The translations under genes and the position numbers were made by a program. A DNA stretch of 7,995 nucleotides, from NCBI GenBank assembly GCA_023392075.1, contig JAEVZU010000316.1:1-7995 (forward strand). Direction: 5' to 3'. Under the pieces are notes generated by a model that did no database searches, was not told where the DNA came from, and saw only the letters and a program-made list of their open reading frames with translations. Position 1 is the first letter of the stretch; every line of letters starts with the position of its first letter. This document shows positions 1 to 4,596 of this stretch, one piece after another. Source of the stretch: Bacillota bacterium. Lineage in GTDB: Bacteria; Bacillota; Clostridia; Acetivibrionales; DSM-1351.

Positions 1-239
1 GTAAGTATTCTGATAAATATAAAAAGATAGGGCAGAAAATTAAATACTATAGAAAACAGAAGGGATTTACCCAACAGGAACTGGCCGATAAAATTTCTAT
101 CAGCCTGAGCTACCTTACCAAGATTGAAGCTCAGAACTGTGATAAGCCCTTTTCGCTGGAAGTCCTGTTTGAAGTTAGTAGACGCATTGAATATATCTGT
201 AACATGTTTATTGGAGGATATTTAAAATTCCAATGCTGA
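1..239 (+). CDS. XRE-family HTH DNA-binding protein, 3' part (5' end outside window)
   Basis: The open frame enters from the left edge (first full codon at position 3) and ends at TGA 237-239, giving 78 visible residues. They contain a classic Cro/C1-type helix-turn-helix: KIGQKIKYYRKQKGFTQQ, then ELADKISISLSYLTKIE, where the QQELA helix, turn and SLSYLTKIE recognition helix are easy to see. The following residues (AQNCDKPFSLEVLFEVSRRIE) fit the last helices of the fold as found in roughly 70-80 residue single-domain repressor-like proteins. The true start lies at or before the window edge, so little is probably missing. The last residues (CNMFIGGYLKFQC) look less family-like, but nothing proves a frameshift. 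No partner or target can be read from the window. The gene is followed after about 100 bases by a terminator, so it is not co-transcribed with the transporter genes. Its role is unknown beyond likely transcriptional regulation. Confidence 0.85.
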   Translation, partial: KYSDKYKKIGQKIKYYRKQKGFTQQELADKISISLSYLTKIEAQNCDKPFSLEVLFEVSRRIEYICNMFIGGYLKFQC

Positions 240-292
240 AGCCGAATTCACTCAGGATAATTGAGTAGTCTGATGTGTATTATTATCCCTGT

Positions 293-580
293 TTAAAATA
301 TAAGGTCAGAGTTTAACTCTGATAGTGATCGTATAACAAAAGAAGGTATCGGTTTTCCGATACCTTTTGTTTTGATAAAATCTACACCCCAAATCCAACG
401 ATAACCCAATGCATACTTGTGTTGAAACGTACAAATTTCAGGTATGTACTTTGTGAGCAACCCATTTATAGAGGCCAGTATAGAAGCACTATCATAAATC
501 TTTACATATATTTTAATTGTTTTAGTTGTACGGCACTCCCTCTTCCAACCGGTTTTAATATTCCCTCTGTCAATTGTCCA
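293..580 (-). pseudogene. Possible degraded minus-strand coding sequence
   Basis: On the minus strand one frame runs without a stop from 580 down to TAA at 293-295 (95 codons), unusually long for AT-rich non-coding DNA. It has no ATG start in frame. A stop (581-583) separates it from a short MSFDFTSV reading at 605-584. The middle part reads KIYVKIYDSASILASINGLL followed by TKYIPEICTFQHKYALGYRW. Its rhythm (DSAS..AS.NG....I..IC....K.A.GYRW) resembles the DNA-binding repeats (NUMOD/IENR1 type) at the C-terminus of HNH homing endonucleases. That resemblance is from memory and weak. The frame runs on through the 343-366 terminator stem, which a live gene would be unlikely to do. A neighbouring minus-strand frame (about 605-510) also reads protein-like (FDGQLTEGILKPVGRG), so a frameshifted remnant is possible. 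It could equally be chance. Confidence 0.25.
343..373 (+). terminator. Rho-independent terminator, probably bidirectional
   Basis: A perfect 10-bp stem AAGGTATCGG (343-352) / CCGATACCTT (357-366) with a TTTT loop is followed by TTTGTTTT on the plus strand. On the minus strand the same stem is followed by TTCTTTTGTT, so it could stop transcription both ways. It ends the XRE transcript. A two-way terminator is typical between convergent genes, which is one reason to suspect a former minus-strand gene to its right. Confidence 0.85.
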
Positions 581-593
581 TCAAACCGATGTA

Positions 594-620
594 AAGTCAA
601 AACTCATTGACTTCTTTTTT
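594..620 (+). terminator. Terminator-like hairpin with T-tract
   Basis: A perfect 7-bp stem AAGTCAA (594-600) / TTGACTT (607-613) with a 6-base loop is followed by C and six Ts (615-620). The shape is that of a weak intrinsic terminator on the plus strand, with only two GC pairs. No convincing gene precedes it. TTGACT in its right arm could instead serve as a -35 box. Confidence 0.35.
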
Positions 621-677
621 CCTTAAATTTCAAATAAATAGTTAAAATCGTGAGTTTATTTAAACATAAATAGCTCG

Positions 678-718
678 AAACTTTTAACATTTGAAGTAAA
701 TGTTAAATTGAAAAGTTT
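678..718. promoter_or_regulatory. Inverted repeat upstream of transporter operon (operator or leader hairpin)
   Basis: TTTAACATTT (683-692) and AAATGTTAAA (698-707) form a perfect 10-bp inverted repeat around GAAGT. An outer pair AAACTTTT (678-685) / AAAAGTTT (711-718) adds further symmetry, although the left copies overlap by three bases so not all can pair at once. It lies about 100 bases before the first permease start. There is no T-tract, so it does not look like a terminator. A repressor or activator operator, or an mRNA leader hairpin, are the two readings. AraC-family sites are usually direct rather than inverted repeats, so the downstream regulator is not an obvious match. Confidence 0.4.
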
Positions 719-788
719 AAAATATATATGCTCTGGTGCTAAAGTTAATTCAGCAAATACAACATGGTATGCAAAACATTTTAGTGTC

Positions 789-795
789 AGGGGGA
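789..795 (+). promoter_or_regulatory. Ribosome binding site deciding the permease start
   Basis: AGGGGGA at 789-795 leaves 10 bases to ATG 806 but only 4 bases to the alternative TTG at 800. The lipoprotein gene of the same operon has the matching arrangement (AAGGGGG, 10 bases, ATG 2821), which supports the ATG at 806. Confidence 0.7.
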
Positions 796-805
796 ATATT
801 TGTTA

Positions 806-1768
806 ATGTCTAAAGTAGTTTATGGAATAAACCGGTCAAAAAAAATAAAATCTAAAGATGGATTATTATATGAAATAAAAAAGAATAAATCCATATATAC
901 AATGATTTTACCGGGAATACTCTTTTTCTTGATTTTCGCGTATGTTCCTATGGTGGGTGTAATTACTGCTTTTAAAGATTATGATATCAAAAAGGGAATA
1001 TTCGGCAGCAGTTGGAATGGTTTTGATAATTTTAAATTCTTCTTCTCTTCGGGGGATGCTTTTAAGATTACATTTAATACGTTTTATTTAAATCTATTAT
1101 TCTTAGTATTCAGTACAGTTATTTCAGTAGCATTGGCAATATTCTTAAACGGGCTTACGGCCAACAGCTTTAAAAGAATATCCCAATCGGTAATGTTTTT
1201 GCCGTATTTCGTATCGTGGGCCATTGTCGGAATAATCACTCAAGGTTTTTTTGCAAGCGATAACGGGGCAATAAACAGCCTGCTGAAGACGTTGAATGTT
1301 GAGCCGGTAAGCTGGAACAGCTCTCCGGGTCTATGGCCCTTTATACTGGTGGTTTTCTATATCTGGAAATGGTGCGGGTATAACCTTGTTATTTACCTGG
1401 CGACTATTACAGGGTTTGACACCGAATGCTATGAAGCCGCCTCCATCGATGGTGCCAGTAAATTTCAACAGATAAGATATATAACAATTCCGCTTCTGAT
1501 GCCGACAATTCTGGTTCTGGCACTGCTCCAGATAGGTAAAATCTTTTACGGGGATTTCGGAATGTTTTATTCAATAATCGGTGACAACGGTATGTTATAT
1601 GCAACCACCGATGTTATTGATACATATGTTTACAGAGCGCTCAGGCAGATGTCCGATTTCGGAATGGCTTCGGCAATCGGCTTATACCAGTCGGTAATGT
1701 GCTTTATAATGGTATTTGGCTCCAACCTGCTGGTTAGAAAATATCAGAGTGACGGAGCGCTGTTTTAA
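806..1768 (+). CDS. Carbohydrate ABC transporter permease, LplB/YteP type
   Basis: This is the first inner-membrane subunit of an ABC importer for an oligosaccharide. The 320 residues match the usual size of the LplB/YteP branch of MalF-like permeases. The N-terminal region is basic (SKKIKSKDGLLYEIKKNKS), followed by about six membrane segments near residues 32-52, 93-115, 128-148, 177-200, 228-248 and 285-308. The ATPase-contacting EAA loop is clear at residues 210-229 (EAASIDGASKFQQIRYITIP), with the canonical E-A-A and G. Features typical of this branch include the LPG...F....YVPM start of the first segment and FLPYFVSW in the third. A TTG six bases upstream could also start the frame, but the spacing of the ribosome binding site favours ATG 806. 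The second permease follows after 61 bases, consistent with one operon. The substrate cannot be read from this subunit; family assignment is secure. Confidence 0.95.
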   Translation: MSKVVYGINRSKKIKSKDGLLYEIKKNKSIYTMILPGILFFLIFAYVPMVGVITAFKDYDIKKGIFGSSWNGFDNFKFFFSSGDAFKITFNTFYLNLLFLVFSTVISVALAIFLNGLTANSFKRISQSVMFLPYFVSWAIVGIITQGFFASDNGAINSLLKTLNVEPVSWNSSPGLWPFILVVFYIWKWCGYNLVIYLATITGFDTECYEAASIDGASKFQQIRYITIPLLMPTILVLALLQIGKIFYGDFGMFYSIIGDNGMLYATTDVIDTYVYRALRQMSDFGMASAIGLYQSVMCFIMVFGSNLLVRKYQSDGALF

Positions 1769-1829
1769 CGTATGGAAATTTATATCACCTAAACATAGTT
1801 GTAAGTATTAAAAAGATGGAGGAAAGATA

Positions 1830-2723
1830 ATGGTACGTTCAAAAATAAACAATAATAAAAGCAACCTTATATATAACCTCGTAGCCTGTATATCAATTAT
1901 TTTATTTTCTCTGTTCTGCCTTTTACCCTTTTGGTTAATGGTAGCGGGGGCTTTTACCAATGAAACCTCAATAATTCAAAACGGATACCAGCTGTTTCCA
2001 AAAGAGTTTTCATTACAGGCATTTGAAACGATATTTGCAGGAAGCAGGGTCTTTAGTGCATATAAAATCACTATTGCAGTTACAATATTAGGAACATGTT
2101 CTGCAATGCTTATAACATCAATGATGGCTTATGGACTTTCTCTCAGGACAATTAAGTACAGAAACCAGATATCATTTTATGTAGTGTTTACCATGCTGTT
2201 TTCCGGTGGATTGGTACCCTGGTATATTTTAATTACCCAGTATCTGAAAATCCAGGATACAATTTGGGTTTTGTTTGTACCATACCTTATAAACCCATGG
2301 TACATGCTGTTGTTAAAAAAGTTTTTCAGCACAATCCCGGAATCCTTGATAGAATCTGCCAAGATTGACGGAGCAAAGGATTTTTACATATTTGTAAAAA
2401 TCGCACTTCCTCTGTCTCTGCCTGCACTGGCTACAATAGGCCTGTTTTACAGTTTGTTTTTCTGGAATGACTGGTGGCTTGGTCTGCTTTTTATAAATGA
2501 CAGGCATCTTCAGCCATTGCAGTTGCTTCTTAGAGCGTTGGTATCCAATCTTTCCTCGGAGGTACAGGCACTTAATCCCAACGCTAAACAGGGTATAATA
2601 CCTCCGGCATATTCTGTGCGAATGGCAACAAGCCTGGTTACAATCGGCCCTATTGTGTTGTTTTACCCATTTGTTCAGAAATATTTTGTAAAAGGTTTGA
2701 CTGTGGGAGCAGTTAAAGGTTAG
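1830..2723 (+). CDS. Carbohydrate ABC transporter permease, YtcP/AraQ type
   Basis: This is the second membrane subunit, expected to pair with the upstream permease to form the translocation channel. It has 297 residues, normal for the MalG-like YtcP/LplC group. About six membrane segments are visible, near residues 15-42, 78-104, 113-138, 143-162, 194-214 and 264-284. The EAA loop is at residues 175-194 (ESAKIDGAKDFYIFVKIALP). The FFWNDWW motif after it and the terminal FVQKYFVKGLTVGAVKG are hallmarks of the family. The start is supported by GGAGG at 1818-1822, 7 bases before ATG. No ATPase gene adjoins, so the complex must borrow an ATP-binding subunit from elsewhere, as MsmX does in Bacillus for this class of importer. 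Family is secure; substrate is unknown. Confidence 0.95.
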   Translation: MVRSKINNNKSNLIYNLVACISIILFSLFCLLPFWLMVAGAFTNETSIIQNGYQLFPKEFSLQAFETIFAGSRVFSAYKITIAVTILGTCSAMLITSMMAYGLSLRTIKYRNQISFYVVFTMLFSGGLVPWYILITQYLKIQDTIWVLFVPYLINPWYMLLLKKFFSTIPESLIESAKIDGAKDFYIFVKIALPLSLPALATIGLFYSLFFWNDWWLGLLFINDRHLQPLQLLLRALVSNLSSEVQALNPNAKQGIIPPAYSVRMATSLVTIGPIVLFYPFVQKYFVKGLTVGAVKG

Positions 2724-2766
2724 TGGCCTGCAACCTGTGAATTTAGGTGTTACAGACCATTAGATG

Positions 2767-2790
2767 GCTATTGCCGGGAATCCGGTTAGC
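2767..2790 (+). other. Hairpin between permease and binding-protein genes
   Basis: GCTA (2767-2770) pairs with TAGC (2787-2790) and CCGG (2774-2777) with CCGG (2782-2785) around a GAAT loop, with a G-T pair possible between 2773 and 2786. There is no T-tract, so it is not a terminator. It sits 14 bases before the lipoprotein gene's ribosome binding site and could protect or mark the 5' end of a processed mRNA carrying the binding-protein gene. Confidence 0.4.
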
Positions 2791-2820
2791 ATATAAAAAA
2801 GTTAAGGGGGAATTTTTTAA

Positions 2821-4386
2821 ATGATCAAAAAGTTAATTTGTCTGGTTGTTTCAGCTGGTATGTTGGCATCAGTGTTTACTGCCTGCGGTTCCGGTTCTGA
2901 TTCAGGCACATCAACATCAACAAGTTCTGCAACCGGTACTGCAGCAGTTAGTTCAGGCGAAACAACAGGTTCCGGCACTTTGACACCGTATTCGCTTTCA
3001 GCTTTGCTGCCCGGAGATACTCCTCTTCAATTGGATGAAGTATTGGCTGAAACCAATAAAAAGCTGGAAGAGGCACTTAATGTAACGTTAAGCATTACCT
3101 TTGCATCCTGGACCGATTTTCCCAACAAATCACAGGTTATGGTTGCGGCAGGAGATCAGACCGATCTGATTTTTGACGCACCGTGGATGCATTTGTCACA
3201 GATGATTTCAAAGGGAGCATATCTGGATTTGGAACCCTTGTTAAACAAATCAGGTCCGGATTTAATAAAGGCATTTCCAAAACAAATGATTGACGCCAAC
3301 CGTCAAAACGGCAAGATAATGGGTATCCCTTTGGGTGATGTATTATCCAGCCAGCATGGTATCTGGATCCGTGGAGATCTTAGAGAGAAATACGGAATGG
3401 CCCCAATTGAAACTATTGAACAATATGAACAGTATTTAACAAAAGTAAAAGAAAATGAAAAGAACATGATTCCTTTGACCTGGCTCGGCAACTACTGTAT
3501 CGGCAGCAATGGTTTTTACGATGCGGGTTATGATGTTACATTGTTCGGAGGAAATAACGCTGAAGTAGATATATTCGCAACAGGCGACAAGGTTGAAGAT
3601 ATAGTACCTATATATGAAAATCCGCATGTTCTGGATTGGATAAAGCTGGCGAGAAAGTGGTATACCTCCGGTTTGATAGAAAAGGATCAAATGACTCAAA
3701 AGGATGAGGCGGGAGCATTTAAGTCCGGCAAGGTAGCATCCATAAAAGGAGATTATATTGTCGGTACCATATCAAATCAATTAGGTGCAATAATACCGGG
3801 TGCAAAAGTTGAGTTTGTAAATTTTGAAGGAAAAGATACCAAACATGTAACAAATTTTGCACAATGGAACTTCATTTGTATAAATGCCAATTCAAATGAT
3901 CCCGACAGGACGGTTAAATTCTTAAACTGGATGTACCAGGATCAGGCAAATTACGATATATTGAGATATGGAATCAAGGACACAAACTGGGTGGATACAG
4001 GTGATAAGACATATGATCTGCCAAAGGGAATAGATGCATCAAAAAATTATAACTTCCCTGGCTACGATCTCATGTGGAATCCAAACTTTGAAAGAACTTT
4101 GGCCACTTCCTCTGATGATGATAAGTTCTATTATAAAAAGCTCAGAGATCCAAATCAGCTTATTGCTTCACAACTGATGGGCTTTACTCCCAATCTTGAT
4201 CCTATTAAAAATGAAATTGCAAAGGTATCTGCTATTTGGCCTGCAACAATGCTGCCCATTTTAAATGGCTCCCTGGATATTTCCGAACTGCCGAAGGTTC
4301 AGAAGAAACTGGAGGATGCAGGATATCTGAAAATTGTAGCTGAAGCTAAAAAACAGGTTGAAGAATTTCAGGCTTCCAAGAAATAA
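2821..4386 (+). CDS. Extracellular sugar-binding lipoprotein (DUF3502-type, YtcQ/LipO-like)
   Basis: This is the substrate-capturing subunit of the importer, anchored on the outer face of the membrane. Of 521 residues, 1-21 form a lipoprotein signal peptide (KK near the start, hydrophobic core LICLVVSAGMLASV) ending in the lipobox FTAC, so Cys22 should carry the lipid. A Ser/Thr/Gly-rich flexible linker follows (about residues 23-52). The body is a family 1 type solute-binding fold with an early conserved stretch (DLIFDAPWMHLSQMISKGAY). The last 75 or so residues (ASQLMGFTPNLDPIKNEIAK through VEEFQASKK) match my memory of the C-terminal DUF3502 domain in about 500-residue Paenibacillus and Bacillus lipoproteins. 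A strong ribosome binding site AAGGGGG lies 10 bases before ATG. The gene sits 97 bases after the second permease and ends the operon at a long hairpin. Binding proteins more often come first in such operons; last place is common in the YtcQ-like group. The ligand is inferred only from the GH130 neighbour. Confidence 0.93.
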   Translation: MIKKLICLVVSAGMLASVFTACGSGSDSGTSTSTSSATGTAAVSSGETTGSGTLTPYSLSALLPGDTPLQLDEVLAETNKKLEEALNVTLSITFASWTDFPNKSQVMVAAGDQTDLIFDAPWMHLSQMISKGAYLDLEPLLNKSGPDLIKAFPKQMIDANRQNGKIMGIPLGDVLSSQHGIWIRGDLREKYGMAPIETIEQYEQYLTKVKENEKNMIPLTWLGNYCIGSNGFYDAGYDVTLFGGNNAEVDIFATGDKVEDIVPIYENPHVLDWIKLARKWYTSGLIEKDQMTQKDEAGAFKSGKVASIKGDYIVGTISNQLGAIIPGAKVEFVNFEGKDTKHVTNFAQWNFICINANSNDPDRTVKFLNWMYQDQANYDILRYGIKDTNWVDTGDKTYDLPKGIDASKNYNFPGYDLMWNPNFERTLATSSDDDKFYYKKLRDPNQLIASQLMGFTPNLDPIKNEIAKVSAIWPATMLPILNGSLDISELPKVQKKLEDAGYLKIVAEAKKQVEEFQASKK

Positions 4387-4402
4387 AAATTCCAATATGT
4401 AA

Positions 4403-4456
4403 ACACAAACTCCAAAAGTAGGTTCATTACCCTGGACTTACTTTTGGAGTTTGTGT
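4403..4456 (+). terminator. 18-bp perfect stem closing the transporter operon, no T-tract
   Basis: The bases 4403-4420 and 4439-4456 are perfect reverse complements (cores CTCCAAAAGTA and TACTTTTGGAG), enclosing an 18-base loop in which GGT/ACC can pair further. The stem begins 17 bases after the lipoprotein stop codon. The run of Ts expected after an intrinsic terminator is missing (GCTGCAATTG follows), so it may act as a 3' mRNA protector, a Rho- or protein-assisted end point, or a two-way barrier. Confidence 0.55.
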
Positions 4457-4476
4457 GCTGCAATTGAAAAAACATC

Positions 4477-4505
4477 TGGCATTGTTAACATAATCTTGCT
4501 ATGAT
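4477..4505 (+). promoter_or_regulatory. Extended -10 promoter for the AraC-type regulator gene
   Basis: TG at 4497-4498, one base, then TATGAT (4500-4505) matches the extended -10 form TGnTATAAT with one mismatch. The -35 position 17 bases upstream (TGGCAT, 4477-4482) is poor, as is usual for extended -10 promoters. The predicted start of transcription is near 4512. The regulator would therefore have its own promoter downstream of the operon hairpin. Confidence 0.5.
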
Positions 4506-4508
4506 AAA

Positions 4509-4559
4509 AAAGTCAACTACTATTGCTGAGAGCCGATAGTTTCAACCGTAATTGACTTT
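4509..4559. promoter_or_regulatory. Nested inverted repeats in the regulator's leader
   Basis: AAAGTCAA (4509-4516) and TTGACTTT (4552-4559) are perfect 8-base inverted copies. Between them ACTAT (4519-4523) pairs with ATAGT (4536-4540), and GCT/AGC (4525-4527, 4531-4533) form an inner triloop. The set lies just at and after the predicted transcription start, so it could be an operator for autoregulation or an RNA leader fold. The right copy also contains TTGACT, a possible -35 box of a second promoter. Confidence 0.35.
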
Positions 4560-4596
4560 ATGAGATTAACTCTAATAATGTAGAATAGGGTGATTT

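Larger units (their letters stand above)
240..805. other. 566-bp gap without a confident gene
   Basis: This stretch separates the XRE gene from the transporter operon. It holds a small inverted repeat (TCAGAG / CTCTGA, 306-322), a strong terminator hairpin (343-373), a stop-free minus-strand frame of 95 codons (296-580), a terminator-like hairpin (594-620) and an AT-rich leader with a perfect 10-bp inverted repeat (683-707). A 63-codon plus-strand ORF (419-610) has no ribosome binding site and a composition unlike a protein, so I do not call it. I found no clear -35/-10 pair for the transporter operon. The best is TTGACT (607-612), 17 bases, TCAAAT (630-635), which overlaps the 594-613 stem and is weak in its -10. 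Confidence 0.6.

Noticed and set aside
233..268. Short ORF (MLKPNSLRIIE) after the XRE gene
   Set aside because: Eleven codons with the nearest GGAGG too far away; overlaps the XRE stop and has no further support.
419..610. 63-codon plus-strand ORF in the gap before the transporter operon
   Set aside because: No ribosome binding site, odd composition, and it is antisense to a more protein-like minus-strand frame; its stop falls within a hairpin arm.
800..805. TTG start two codons upstream of the first permease ATG
   Set aside because: Only 4 bases from the ribosome binding site and a rarer start codon; ATG 806 has better spacing.
1407..1604. Minus-strand ORF inside the first permease gene
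   Set aside because: Shadow of a secure gene, without a ribosome binding site or recognisable motif.
2177..2507. Two overlapping minus-strand ORFs inside the second permease gene
   Set aside because: Antisense to a strongly conserved membrane protein; no independent support.
3303..3699. Two minus-strand ORFs inside the lipoprotein gene
   Set aside because: Antisense shadows with no start signals.
4552..4581. Alternative promoter TTGACT with TAATGT 18 bases downstream
   Set aside because: The -10 match is poor and lies almost on the ribosome binding site; the extended -10 at 4497-4505 is better.
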